Shown here piece by piece: positions 36,949-49,675 of a stretch of 64,000 nucleotides of DNA (within the stretch, counting starts at the first letter, position 1; each line of letters starts with the position of its first letter). Position numbers and translations under genes: made by a program. The stretch covers positions 306,767,456-306,831,455 of the forward strand of contig CM060922.1 in the NCBI GenBank assembly GCA_030737875.1. Direction: 5' to 3'. The stretch is from Allium sativum. Its lineage: Eukaryota > Streptophyta > Magnoliopsida > Asparagales > Amaryllidaceae. A model generated the notes under the pieces. It searched no databases, had not been told where the DNA came from, and saw only the letters and a program-made list of their open reading frames with translations.

Positions 36949-38171
36949 TTCTTCCCCACTTAAAATAATTCCGTCCTCGAAATTGCTAAGGTAGAGAACA
37001 AACCCTATAGATTGGTTAGAACCTATTGGTTCACTTCTTAACTTCAGTTTCAACTGAACCAATTTAATTTCAATTAAATTATTAATTCATTCCGACTAAC
37101 GAAAATTTTCAAAAATCCTGAAAATTTTCTAACACCTTAACTTTTCAAATTTTTTTGCTAGCACCTCCTTTGTACAACCCTATCGGTTCAACTACCACTC
37201 GCCTCTCTAGGCCTTCTCCAACCCAAAACAAAATCAAACAGCCAAGCAGCTTGCCAAATCGGCCCATAAATTCCAAACTCATATAAAATATAAACTTGTA
37301 CCTTTTTGTCGGGCATATCACTATATCCCTTCCATCTGTGGACAACTTAGAATATACCATTGTCATCTCAATCAAACTCCAATCAATTCTTGAATCCAAA
37401 TCCTGAACTTATCAATTCAATTCCGTTCCAGATTATCTTTAACTTTGTCTAAGTTAAATTCAAATTTGTTTATTCACTTTTACCTTCTTAATCTATTTAA
37501 CTTCATTAGTTAAATTTAAATTCCAGAATTTTAAATTCCCGGGTTTATTTCAAATTAATTTGAAATCATAATATCAATTCAAAACATTTGAATTTCTTAA
37601 ACAAGTTGTTTTCTCAAAACAATTCAAAAACAAAACCTTGATAGTAATCCATCACTTAGAAACTCGAAAATGAACACTGATTACGTCGTGATTCATCATC
37701 AGAACTTATTTTCCAGCGATCACGGTGAGTTCAATACTATATCGCTTTCAGTTTGAAAAACGTTTTCAAAATCTCCCAGGAATAAAATTTCCTTACTCTT
37801 AATTCCAATTCTGATTAAAAATTCAGATTTTATTCATCTTATTTCATATACCTTACTTATATGAATTCTGATTAGTTATTTATAACCATTTCACCTTTAT
37901 AATCTTGTTCGATTATAATAACAACCAACACATCCAATATATATATTATAATTCCAATATATATACTTTCCTCATATCAATATATATTTTGGGTAAAACT
38001 ATTTCATTTACCCTCTTTTCAAAACATACCGTGGCGGTCCATCGTATTCAAGCGTTTAGAAACTCCTACCGATACAGTGGATCAAACTGATCGACCAGAG
38101 TTCATAAGCCACTCAACCAATAAATATCCACAATATAAAACCATTTTATATTAAATAACATATACGCGCTC

Positions 38172-38204
<33 letters not shown>

Positions 38205-38294
38205 CAAACTCAATCTAGGGTATTACTAACCCCATCTCTACTGAGTTACGCCACAGAGCCAAGTTAATAACTAAACCTTTGCTCTGATACCAAC
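36949..38294 (-). other. LARD interior without coding capacity
   Basis: On the minus strand it runs from the primer binding site (38293-38281) to the polypurine tract (36965-36949). The sequence is AT-rich, and the longest open frame (37145-37399, minus, 84 codons) shows no gag, protease, reverse transcriptase or integrase motif. An AT/AC microsatellite lies at about 38171-38202. Confidence 0.85.
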
Positions 38295-41200
38295 TGTAAT
38301 GACCTGGTTTTTGTAGACTTTGGTTATCACCATAACCTCAATGATGACTAACCAAACATCGAAAAATACCGAAAAGTTAATAGAAAGAAGTTAGAGGGTA
38401 GAATAGATAAGATAGAACTAATAGAATAGAAGAAGAAGAAGAACATCATCATCAGAGTAAACACGAATCTCACAGCGGAACGAATAAAATATAACATAAC
38501 TTTTGAAATACAAACAGTATGTATACAATAACACATATCAGATTACAACACTTACAACACAGCGGAAATAAACAATAGCTATAAAATCCTGAAGCCTCCT
38601 GCTCCAGCTCTTCAAGTATCTGTAAATCCCGACTACTTGACTGCCCGAACAAAATTAGGCACCCACGAGTTTAGGGAAAACAAAACAAAATAAACTCCGG
38701 GTCAGTCATGGGACTGGTATGAGTAAAACAGTTTAAAACAGTTCGAACAAGTAAACGATATCTCATAAGACCACGCCGTATAACAGAACGGGTTTTTCCC
38801 TTATGAGAATCCAAAATATATTTATATCAAAAACCCTTTGATATTATAATAATGTTTATCAACCACCATATAATAATTATCTAGCAGAAATCTTTCATCT
38901 CACGTTCTACATATATAGTATACAATCAAAACCGCAAGCACGTATTGGGTAATGGATTTCCAACTATGACAAGGTATGGAACCACCTTTCGCTTGTGTAC
39001 CTCTAGAGAGGAATACACTAGGTTCAACAAGAACATCTTGCAACCATGCCACACATGACCGATCACTCATTTCGCTTGAGTGTATCGAATGTATATCACC
39101 ATGGTTGGGATCAGCAACCGTTTCCCGAATGGGACAGCCTCCACAATAGATTTTTAGAAATAAATGAAACTCTAGATCAGGTGATTATACACCCTAATAG
39201 GTGCGACCTACATAGCCATGCTGCCTGCCCGATTTTTGTCATTTCCCGGTTGTTGAGGCCGAAGGCTACGATTTCTTTCTATTCATTGATAACACGATCA
39301 CTTTGAATGCCACGTTATCAGATCCGTTAATCACTAATTGGTTTGCACAAATATTCCGGATGTTATGCTAAGGGAATAAATCCATTGCAACCATATATAT
39401 TTATATACACCAACCCATTCGATCATTGGAAATACTCTGTCAGACACTCGTCCATATAAGTTCGTTCTGGGACTGAACGAAACCGAAGGCACTATCCAGT
39501 ACATCCATCCTAGACAATCTCTACCTAGGACTTATACAACAGCCCTTGGACTTTACTCCGTCTTCAATTTCTTTGGCATATATGATTCGCAACGCTTATG
39601 CCAATACGGAGTGGTTCTTTGGATAAGAATCCAACCGGTCTCTCCATATTAACAACGTTAAAATGGTCAAAACTTTGATAGTAGGTGATTTACTATCAAA
39701 TGAAAACATGTCTGTGTACACACAACAGTCTTATTTCCAAATGGGATTATCGATCCAATCATCAAACATATATATATATATCTTCATTATCTGTGTTTAG
39801 AAAATATACGTTATTAACACTAGAAAACATTTCTATGGCTTAATTACATATCCCTATTCTTCCATATCTATCAGACTCTAACTATAAACTAACAAGAGAA
39901 CAACTTCCTAAGTATAAACCCCGAAGGTCGAAACCAACATCAGATCGATACTTAGGAAACTATTCAACTTATTAATCTCTAGCCAGTTTCTAATTTTTGC
40001 TTAACTCTATTTTGATTAACTATGTTCGATTAACTCCTTTCGATTTACTCGATTCGATTAACTCCTCTATTTATTTTCCCAATAAATATTCCTTTATTCT
40101 ATTTATTTTCTAAATAAATATTCCTTTATTCTATTTATTTTCTAAATAAATAAATCCTTTATTCTATTAATTTTCTAAATAAATATTCCTTTATTCTATA
40201 TCATATTTATTTACTAAATAAATATCTCTTATATAATATCTTATTCCCAAATTATTTCCTTTAACTCTATTTCCTATTTATAAATATTCCATTTATAAAT
40301 ATTTCCCTTTATAAAATCTTCTTTGATTTTATAAATATTTCTCTTTAATAAAATCCTTTGATTTTATAAATAATTTATTTTCAATATTCACTTTGAAAAT
40401 CCCCTTTTCTACATCCCAGTATTTCTTACAGTATTTAAAATACCAATTAACCATGATCGATATCATTCAACACACAGAATCCACAACAGATTTTATATCA
40501 CATAATATATTACAATATATGAACAGAACAGTATTATAAATATTGAGGAGTCCAGTTGGACCCCTCTAACCTGTTTCCCTGCATCACAGATGTTAAACAA
40601 CACGAGTATAAAATATTCTGATAAACAGAATCAATATTCGATTAACGATATATATATATATATATATATATCGTTATCTAAAATTTCAACCAATACACAA
40701 GCATCTCAACCAAACAGTTAACACACAACAATCAACAGATAATTATCAGTTCTAAGAATACGTTGTAAAAATATAACTGTTCAGAGTTGGTGAGTTTTAC
40801 TCACTTTGGCAGTTCACTGTTAAATAATGATAAACTGTTGTTTGATTCAGATTGGATGCTTTATTCCGTCATAAATCCTGACCGGCTCCAAATTAGTCCT
40901 ATTTAGTTCCAGTGTTGCTTCCATCCATATGATCCTAATGGATCTGGATTTTTCCAATTTCGACGACATACGATGAAGTTACGATATTAACAAATTTATG
41001 CTCTATATAAGTTAAGATACACTTATATAAATAAAAATTTGGATTTAAACTATCATTGGGCTTAACCTTGTTTGTTTCCCGTCTGCCCATTAACACAAAA
41101 GGCCATCCAAAATTTCTCTCTTCCCAAGCACAACTCTTCTTCTCCAAACAAGATCTGCTCCAGAAAAATATCCGCACTCTCTAGTAATGCCTTACCGTCC

Positions 41201-42982
41201 AAACCATTTCCGTGACTTCACAAAGCCCAGATCACCAACTACATCTCTGTATCAGCCTCCTATCTTCTCTAACAAAATAATTATGCACTGCTAACACCCA
41301 GACACTCCGCACCTTCAACCTCAAGAATTTAAAATACCGTACCCAACCGAAATCTCAACGCCGTGATCCCCTTCCATTTACAGTTCACAACCAAACTTCC
41401 TTTCATAATAAATCCCATAAAAAACATCATCAACACTTCTTTATTCTAGTTGAATTAAGACCCTAAAACATCAACTGAACCCTCACAGTAAGTCACGACA
41501 GTACCTATTCCCACTCGCGTCTCGTTTTTCCCTGATCTGCTACCTTAACCGATAGCAGTGCCGCACCCTCGATGATCGGACTCCCCCCTCTGCGATGCTG
41601 CCTGGTGCGCCTTGCTCCAAGGAGGTCCACCACCACCTTATTTCCATCACCGGCCTCTCTTATATCCACAATCCCAAGCCCTAGTCGGATCTGTTGTGCG
41701 TAGGACCTTCAGAAGGAGTATCGAGCTCCACGATTTCCATATCAGAAGGAAGAGGATCCTCCAAGGATTCTCAATATATATATATATATATATAAAATGA
41801 TTTATCGATTTCTCTCTGATTTTATTTTGATTTTAAATGTTGCGATTTGGGTTTTCTGGGAAATATTAATGGCGGTCATTTTTGATCAGAGGAATGAGGA
41901 ATGAAAACTAGGTTTAACTTAAGTTAGGTATTTATAGGATTGGTTTTTAATATTTTATATTCATTTATTTAGTTATCGTATATTTGTATTTGTTATCTAA
42001 ATACGTACGATCACACACGATATCTAAAAATCATGAAAATTGACATACAGTTACAGTTTGACATTAAGGTCCCAACGAAACTGGTTTCATTGAATTCCGA
42101 CTCCGTTTGCTCACACAGCGTATTTTTAACTATCGAAATACTGACTATTTTTCACATTAAAAATCGGTATGGCCACATACTGACTTCAAAAACCACAGAA
42201 ATTGAAATCTAACAATAATTTAACATTGCAGATCCAACAAAATTAGTTTCGTCGAATTCTGAGGTCGTTTGCAAAACTGGCTATTTTTAAAGCTCTAAAT
42301 AACCCATTTAAATATTAAATATATTTAAAAACAATTAAAGTTAATATTTATAAATAAATATTATCGTATATATTCACAACATAATATCATACAGCTCCAC
42401 TAGGATTTTACAACTCGATATTCAAATCCCGGTTGAATTGATATTCAAATTTATATTGAAATTCCTTATATATATCGTTATAGATTATAAAGGAATTCCA
42501 TAGCGACTTTTCTAAAATTTGATTTGGACATAAATCAAAATCTACACAATGAAATCTCGATTTTTCTCTTCCACTAGAAAAATATACTTCACCAGCTCCT
42601 AACGTTTCTTGTTTCACGAAAATCTAATTTAAAACGGCTTCTGTATATTCGTTTAAATTTCGAATTGCCAAATGGCGAACTACTGCGCCATTTCGAGCTC
42701 GATTATAATTATAATATAATTATATATTCAAACATCGTTTAAATAATACATTCGTTATTCTAATTCAATTCCAAACTGAATTATATAGTTTGAATTGTCC
42801 AGTTCACACCATATCGTGAATTCCATTAATTTTGATTATTTCTGAATTTAATATATTATTATATTATTTAATTTAATTTAATATTCACTTTATTTAATTA
42901 AATAGCGATTTAATTCCCTAAATCACTATTCATATAATTAAATTAATTAATTATTATATCGCTAAAAATACGGGTCGTTACA
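38295..42982 (-). repeat. LARD 5' LTR, 4688 bp
   Basis: Partner of 32254-36948. Its start on the plus strand reads TGTAATGACCTGG where the other LTR has TGTAACGACCCGG. It ends CGGGTCGTTACA directly before the CAATC target duplication. Confidence 0.93.
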
Positions 42983-43323
42983 CAATCCTAATCTTCTTCA
43001 ATTCCATTCTCCACAAAATCAAAATTTTCTAGTAAATTTGATCATTATAATCAATCTCTTATACTTTTCTATTGATATTAATAAAGGTTTCTCTCTCAAA
43101 GTGGACGTACACTGACAAGACATCGGTGGAACCACTATAAATCCCTGCGTGATTTAGTTTCTCGTTGTTGCTCTATTATTTCCATTGTTTGGTGATTGTG
43201 ATTGGCTTGGATAATATTGAGATTGTTCGATTGGTTGTTTTTGCACTATTACCACGATTTTGTTTTCCGCGGCATTGGGGATTTTTGATTTAAGCGGTCT
43301 TGAATCAAAATTTCTCCACAACA
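42983..43323 (+). repeat. Copia-2 5' LTR, right part
   Basis: It starts with the duplicated CAATC and continues the LTR in register with 48041-48373 to the terminus CTCCACAACA. It ends three bases before the primer binding site core. Confidence 0.93.
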
Positions 43324-43325
43324 TT

Positions 43326-43337
43326 TGGTATCGGAGC
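43326..43337 (+). other. Copia-2 primer binding site
   Basis: TGGTATCGGAGC, one base different from the usual plant TGGTATCAGAGC that pairs with initiator tRNA-Met. Confidence 0.9.
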
Positions 43338-43363
43338 ATTGGTGTTGGTAGACAGTTATAGAA

Positions 43364-46300
43364 ATGCCGGAATCGGGTTCAAATAATCCATCAACGGTTG
43401 GTCCAAGTGGTGTAGCTCCTTATGTACGTGGGTCGTATGCAGCTGCTGGTTCACAATTGGTTATCGACAAGTGGAATGGCGATAATGATTTCGAAAAGTG
43501 GCAATGGAAGATGAAAGCGGTTCTTAGGCGGAATCGGGTACATCAGATGGTGTTTGATACACATTTATTGCCAGAGGACATCTCAGATGTGGAGAGAGAA
43601 GAAATGGAAGATTGGGCATTCACTACACTTCAACTTACCATGAGGGAGAATGTTATTTCCGAAATTAGTAGTGAGACGACTGCTAAAGGTATTTGGAACA
43701 AGTTGGAGGAGTTATATATGAAGAAGTCACTCACAAATCGACTGATCTTGTTGCGGACTTTCTTTACCTACAAGATGAAGGAAGGAACTTCGCTAAAGGC
43801 GCACTTAAATGTGTTTGATGATTTGCTAATGGAGATGGGCGGTAGATTTGAAGATTGAGGAGGAGCAGAAGGCAATGATATTGTTATGTTCATTGCCTGA
43901 GCGCTATACTGGGTTCTCAAACAGTTTGATCTATGGCCGGGATACATTGACTCTAAACGATGTCAAGACGGGTCTTCTTAGTGAGGAATTACGAGATCAG
44001 ATAAAGGAGCTGAGTGATGGTAGTAGTGGTGCTGGTAATGGTCAAGGTTTATTTACGGAGAAAGGAAAGTCAGAGAAGAAGAGAAACCGGGGGGCGTTCT
44101 AAGTCTAAGAAGCCCGGTGGAAGAGGAAAGTCAAAAGAAAGAAATGGCAATTGCTTTATATGTAAGAAACCTGGTCACTGGAAGAATGATTGTCCAGACA
44201 AGGGGAAGAAGGAAGTAGCATCTTCATCAGTTGCGGTGGAGAGAGATGTTGGTGAGGGAGACATAGATGTTTTGTCGGCAGTAGCATCAGATGTTTCGGG
44301 CAGCGATTGGGTGCTTGATTCGGGGGCTTCATATCACATGACTCCTAATAGAAATTGTTTTTCTTCTTATGTTGAATGGGAAGGAAAATCAGTTGTTATG
44401 GGAAATGGTGTAGTTTGCAAGTTGAAGGGCATTGGATCCGTGCAAATTCGGATGTTTGACGGAGTGATTCATACTCTCACTAATGTGCGCTATGTTCCGG
44501 GACTACGGAAGTCACTTATATCTTTTGGACAGTTGGATTCTTTAGGTTGTAAGATCACCATTGAGACTGGTAGCTTGAGGGTTTCAAATGGTGCGCTTGT
44601 GGTTATGAAAGGTGCTAAAACTCATGGTATCTATTTGCTTCAATGAGTGACCGTGGAAGACGAAACTTGTGTCAGTGTTGATAGTTCTCGTGGCTTAGAT
44701 GCTACACGGCTATGGCATTTGAGATTGGGTCATGTCTCAGAGAAGAGTTTAGATATTCTTCGTCGAAGGAAGATGATTGATGGTGAGAGTTTCAGCAAGT
44801 TGGAGTTTTGCAAGGAATGTGTCATGGGGAAGCAAACTAGAGTATCATTCGGTGAAGGAGAAGATGATTCAAGAGGGATTCTTGAGTATGTGCACACAGA
44901 TGTTTGGGGACCAACGCCTGTAGCTTCTTTGGAAGGAGCAAGATATTATATTTCTTTCATTGATGATTTTTCTCGAAAGGTTTGGGTGTATGTAATGAAG
45001 GCCAAGTTGGAGGCATTTGCAAGATTCAAAGAATGGAAGGCTCTTGTTGAGAATGAGAGTGGAAAGACTTTGAAGGTTCTTAGGTCCGATAATGGCGGTG
45101 AATATGTTTCTGGAGAATTTCTGAATTTTTGCAAGCATCATGGTATTCAGAGGCATTTTACTACACCGGGAGACCCACAATCTAATAGAGTAGCGGAGAG
45201 AATGAACCAAACTCTACTAGAAAAAGCTCGATGCTTGAAATTGACATCGGGTTTATCTAAGGGATTTTGGGCCGAAGCTTTGTCAACCGCGGTGCATATT
45301 ATTAATCGAATTCCGTGCTCGGCTATTGATAACAAAATTCTGGAGGAAGTGTGGAAGGGGAAGAGCATCGACTTGAGTTATCTTCGTGTATTTGGCAGTC
45401 CTGTTTATGCGCATGATCCGGCGAATGATAAGCTCTCACATAGAGCTTTCAAAGAGATTTTTCTCGGTTATATGGATGGTGTCAAAGGCTATCAGATTTG
45501 GAATCCGGAAACGAAGAAGGCTATGCTTTCTCGTTATGTTACTTTTGATGAGTCGGCTATGTTCAAGGAGAACGAAGGCTCATCGGATGTTCCGGATTTG
45601 GTTCATGGTGAATCAAAGGAGGAGGAAGTTATTCTCACTTTCAGGCTTAGAGTGAGTAGAGTTGTTGGAGGTGCTTGCGAGGTGAATGCGGTTAATGTTA
45701 CATCACATAGTTCACAAGATTCCTCCAGTAGTGTTGGTGATGTGCACGAGCCTAGAGAAGATTCAGTTCAAGGTGGAGCTGAAGAAAGACCGGGTGATGG
45801 TATTGCTACTCGGGTTGGTCGTCGTGCTATAAGGCCACCCAAAAGATATGGTGATTGGAACTATATCAGCTTTTGTGAGAATTTGGACTATGCTCTTCAT
45901 GTAGGCCAAGATGAGTCGATGGACCTTGATGACGTTATGGATTCGAGTGATAGTTCGAAGTGCATTTGCGCCATGGAGGAAGAGATGTAATCGTTGATGA
46001 AGAACCAGACTTGGAAGTTGGTTCCACTTCCTCAAGGAAACCGTGCTATTGGGGGCAAATGGATATATAAGGTGAAGGACGATGGAAGATACAAAGCTAG
46101 GCTAGTGGCTAAGGGATTTGCACAGAGGAAAGGAAAGGAGTATGATGAGATCTTTGCACCGGTTGTGAGGCATACTTCTATCCAGATATTACTTGCATTA
46201 GTTGATATTTACGACTTGGAGTTGGAGCAACTAGATGTGAAAATCGCCTTCTTGCATGGAGACCTTGGATGAAGACATCTACATGGAGCAACCGGAAGCG

Positions 46301-47466
46301 TTTATTGTAGAAGGTAAGTCAGAACTAGTTTGCAAGTTGAATAAATCACTATATGGTTTGAAGTAATCACCCAGGCAATGGTACAAGAGATTTGATCATT
46401 TCATGCTTGAAAGTGGCTTCCATCGAAGCATCAAGGGTGCTTGCGTTTACTTCAAGAGGTTAGAAAATAATTGTTGGGTGTATTTACTCTTGTATGTGGA
46501 CGAGATGCTCATTGCTTCTAAGGACAAGGCAGAAATTATCAAGTTGAAAGAGAAATTAAAGGCGGAGTTCAAAATGAAAGACCTTGGAGAAGCAAAGAAG
46601 ATTTTGGGCATGGAAATTGAAAGAGATCGAAAGCATTTTGAGTTGAAATTAACTCAAAATGAGTACATTAAGAAAGTGCTTTGCCGGTTTAGCATGGAGA
46701 ATGCAAATGCGTTAAATACACCTTTACCTTTGCATATAAAGCTTTCAAGTAAGGGATCACCTATCGAGGAGAAAGACAAGGCTTATATGGCAAAGGTGCC
46801 ATATGCTAGTGCGGTTGGAAGTTTGATGTATGCTATAGTGTGTACAAGACCCGATATTGCAAATGTCGTCGGGGTGGTTAGTCGGTATATGGCTAATCCG
46901 AGGAAATCGCACTAGGAATCCGTGAAGGCTATATTGAGATACTTGAAAGACACAATATCTCATGATCTTGTTTTTGGTGGTAGTGATAGATTGAGTTGCA
47001 AGTTAGTTGGTTATTATGACTCAGACTACACCGGTGATAGGGATCGGAGGAAATCAACTTCCGGGTATGTCTTCACACTTGGTGGTACGGCCATTAGTTG
47101 GAGATCGAGATTGCAAACCATAGTTGCTTTATCCACTACGAGGCGGAGTTGATAGCCATTGTGGAAGCGACAAAGGAGGCACTCTATTTGAAGCGACTAC
47201 TGTGTGACTTGGGTTTCAAACATGAGAGTATCGATGTTCGATGTGATAGCCAAAGTGCTATACATTTAGCAGAGAATTTGGCATTTAGCTCACGAACGAA
47301 GCATATTGAAGTGAAAGAGTCATTTCTAGTAGCTATGGACGAAGACAAGCAAGTATGCCTTCGGAAAGTGCACACAAAGGATAACGCGGCGGACATGTTC
47401 ACTAAGGCATTGCCGATTGGAAAGTTCGAGCATTGCTCGAACTTAATTCGCTTGGAGAGATGCTAG
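43364..47466 (+). pseudogene. Copia-2 gag-pol, inactivated
   Basis: ATG 43364 opens a Tnt1/Tork-type gag (KWNGDNDFEKWQWKMKAVL, LEELYMKKSLTNRLILL). A zinc knuckle CFICKKPGHWKNDC (about 44150) and protease DSGASYHMT (about 44325) follow. The GAG-pre-integrase and integrase (44647-45990) have HLRLGHV, HTDVWGP and RSDNGGEY. Reverse transcriptase (45994-46915) follows with YVDE in place of the catalytic YVDD (about 46495), then RNase H (46922-47466: STSGYVFTLG, TKHIEVKESF). Lesions: frameshifts near 43850 and 44095, TGA 44644, TAA 45988, a one-base shift near 46268, TAA 46364, TAG 46913 and a shift near 47138. The Asp to Glu change in the reverse transcriptase site is a further sign of decay. Confidence 0.92.
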
Positions 47467-47785
47467 TTGCCACGTGGTGGCACAGTTGAGAGAGAAACTT
47501 GGATGTAGAAGAGTATCGGTGAGAGGTTGGTGTTCTATCTTCATGGTAAATACTCGTTTTCACTCCCGAGTACATTGTCTTTTGGTGAGACTAGTTTAGG
47601 AGTTGGATGTTTCAACACTTCATTACGAGTGGGGGCTATGCCTGAACTCTTTAGTGAAGTGCAATGGGCGGTGGCAATGCCGGAGTTCATTGGGGAAACA
47701 TTCAAGCTTTCTTGATTGAAGATAGAAGGAAATGCTTGGGTGCATTGGAGTTTGTGATGTAGATGGATATAGTCTCGAGGTGGAG
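47467..47785 (+). other. Copia-2 3' untranslated region and polypurine tract
   Basis: No coding content. It ends in the purine-rich GAGGTGGAG directly before the 3' LTR start TGTTGAAGT at 47786, the expected primer for plus-strand synthesis. Confidence 0.75.
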
Positions 47786-48373
47786 TGTTGAAGTATGCGA
47801 TACTATGTGTTAGATTGAGGAGGATATTTCGGGATATTTCGAATATTTAGGATCTGGAGGATATTTTCAGATCTGGAGAATATTTAGGATTTGGAGGATA
47901 TTTCGGATCTATAGGAAATTTTGGGAATTTCCATATACTTCCCTATGTCTATATAAGTTACATCGGATCCAAAAGGAGGAGGCATAACAATATCAAGAGA
48001 TTAGATCAAGTTTTATTCTAATTAGGGTTTAGACAATCCTAATCTTCTTCAATTCCTTTCTCCACAAAATCAAAATTTTCTAGTAAATTTGATCATTGTA
48101 ATCAATCTCTGTACTCTTCTATTGATATTAATAAAGGTTTCTCTCTCAAAGTGGACGTACACTGACAAGACGTCGGTGGAACCACTATAAATCCCTGTGT
48201 GATTTAGTTTCTCGTTATTTCTCTATTATCTCCATTGTTTGGTGATTGTGATTGGCTTGAATAAGATTGAGATTGTTCGATTGGTTATTTTTGCACTATT
48301 ACCACGATCTTGTTTTCCGCGCCATTGGGAATTTTTGATTTAAGCGGTCTTGAATCAAAATTTCTCCACAACA
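47786..48373 (+). repeat. Copia-2 3' LTR, 588 bp
   Basis: Intact LTR copy that allows the split 5' LTR to be aligned. Termini are TGTTGAAGT and CTCCACAACA, and the target duplication TTAAT follows at 48374-48378. Confidence 0.94.
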
Positions 48374-48378
48374 TTAAT

Positions 48379-48686
48379 GACATCCAACTACTTAGGAAAG
48401 TTACTAGATTGTTTGACAATGGAATTGAGTGCAGAGAGGTTTTGGATTCTATTGTTGATAGATGTTCAGCATTGCAGAATATATGGCAGGCAGTGTTGAA
48501 TTACAGAAAAACATTTAATCAACAGAATTTGGAACCAAGAGTTCGTAGAGTTGCATTGAATCGTGGGGATGAATACCTTGAGCGCTACTTCAAATAATAA
48601 CCTTTGCTGCATATTTGGATAGTGAAGCATTTGATGGTTACTATGGGCAAGGTGAAAGCAAGAACACATTTAAAATCTAGTTGCAA
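48379..48686 (+). pseudogene. paladin-like phosphatase pseudogene, segment 3
   Basis: The frame resumes after the TTAAT duplication with DIQLLRKVTRLFDNG, then IVDRCSALQNIWQAVLNYRK and NLEPRVRRVALNRGDEYLER. A one-base loss at about 48594 creates TAA, after which the shifted frame continues FAAYLDSEAFDGYYGQGESK. TAG at 48678 replaces the conserved Trp of the WLxQ motif, and a likely donor site (CAA|GTATAG) follows at 48686. No further paladin exon was found to the right. Confidence 0.92.
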
Positions 48687-49499
48687 GTATAGATAGGGGT
48701 GTTTGTCTACGTTATTGTGAGTGGTCTTGTGTGAAGAAGAAACAGGAAGTATGGGACATGTTATGGCAATAGGCAGACGTGTATGGTGGATGATGGGTGC
48801 AGCTATGGAATGGGAAAGATGAGTGGGTACGTACTGTAGTGGAAATATATATTGAAGGGAGATGTTGCGGTAATGACTTAATGCAGTGGTTAGCAGGGAA
48901 GAAATGAGGAGCCGGTTCTTGGAAGCTTTGTTCGTGGAAGAAGAGGGTTGGTTTCATACTAGATATTGAAATGGTGTGGAAGTAAGGGAAGACAGAACAG
49001 ATGGAAATAAAAGTGGCATGTATTCTGATGGTGCTTTAACTCTGTCCATTCCAACTCCGTACTGTTGTCCTTGTCGATATGGTTCTACGGTCGTTTGATT
49101 TGTTCCATCGTCCCTCGTTCCATCCGACTTCATTACTGTATGCACGATTTCAATTTTAATACGATATTTACTTAAAAATTAATATTATTAATTTAAATAA
49201 TATTTATTCGATCCTAATTGCTGCAGTTTGGTAGACTAATATAGGGGACTAGACAATTTATGTAATATGAATAGGCATCATCTACCTGTTGCTATAAATC
49301 TCGCATGGGAACCACTAGTTTGTCAACCCCCCTGCTTCGGCTTGCACCAGTAACACAAGCCGTCTGCAATATTTGTTCCTTTTTTCCTTCTATTTCCCTA
49401 AGCCCAAAGCCCATCCACGAAAGGACAGCTCACCTCTTAATTTCTTCCTTCTTACAGTTCTTCTTTCCTACCCAAAAGTTTGGCTCCAGGTGCTCCATT
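48687..49499. other. no recognisable gene; probable paladin intron and unknown flank
   Basis: The first part follows a splice-like donor and may be paladin intron. 49310-49490 is pyrimidine-rich on the plus strand. Small open frames here have no known motif. Confidence 0.5.
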
Positions 49500-49675
49500 A
49501 CAACATTAATGGCATCCAACTACTTAGGAAAGTTACTAGATTGTTTAACAATGGAATTGAGTGCAGAGAGGTTTTGGATGCTATTGTTGATAGATGTTCA
49601 GCATTGCAGAATATATAGCAAGCAGTGTTGAATTACAGAAAAACATTTATTCAACAGAATTTGGAACCAAGAGTG
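49500..49675 (+). pseudogene. second partial copy of the paladin-like exon, cut by CACTA-2
   Basis: It is nearly identical to 48368-48541, with several substitutions; one gives TAG where the other copy has TGG (QNI-stop-QAV). The similarity begins with ACAACATTAATG, which in the first copy spans the last six bases of the Copia-2 LTR and the target duplication. It ends at 49675, where CACTA-2 starts, in the middle of NLEPRV. It therefore looks like a duplication made after Copia-2 inserted. Confidence 0.85.

Larger units (their letters stand above)
32254..42982 (-). mobile_element. LARD-like non-autonomous Ty3-gypsy derivative nested in the Copia-2 LTR
   Basis: The element is 10,729 bp with a 5-bp target duplication CAATC (32249-32253 and 42983-42987). 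It consists of two LTRs of about 4.69 kb (32254-36948 and 38295-42982) and an interior of only 1346 bp. Termini are TGTAACGACCCG on the left and CGGGTCGTTACA on the right, so they also form an inverted pair. Orientation is minus: the primer site TTGGTATCAGAGC follows the LTR at 38281-38293 (minus strand), and TTTTAAGTGGGGAAGAA precedes the other LTR at 36949-36965. No gag or pol is encoded. Large LTRs with a coding-free interior define LARD-type elements. The termini and the CGAGGACGGAATT motif before the purine tract point to a Tekay/Del-like Ty3-gypsy parent. Confidence 0.93.
31992..48373 (+). mobile_element. Ty1-copia retrotransposon Copia-2, containing a nested LARD-like element
   Basis: LTR termini are TGTTGAAGT and CTCCACAACA. 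The 5' LTR is in two parts, 31992-32253 and 42983-43323, split by the nested element 32254-42982; the 3' LTR is 47786-48373. The target duplication TTAAT lies at 31987-31991 and 48374-48378, within the paladin-like exon. A primer site (43326-43337) and a polypurine tract before 47786 are present. Without the nested insertion the element is about 5.6 kb. Gag resembles the Tork/Tnt1 lineage. Coding capacity is lost. Confidence 0.94.

Noticed and set aside
44869..45210. Minus-strand open frames over the Copia-2 integrase
   Set aside because: They mirror the plus-strand integrase frame, which shows all expected motifs.
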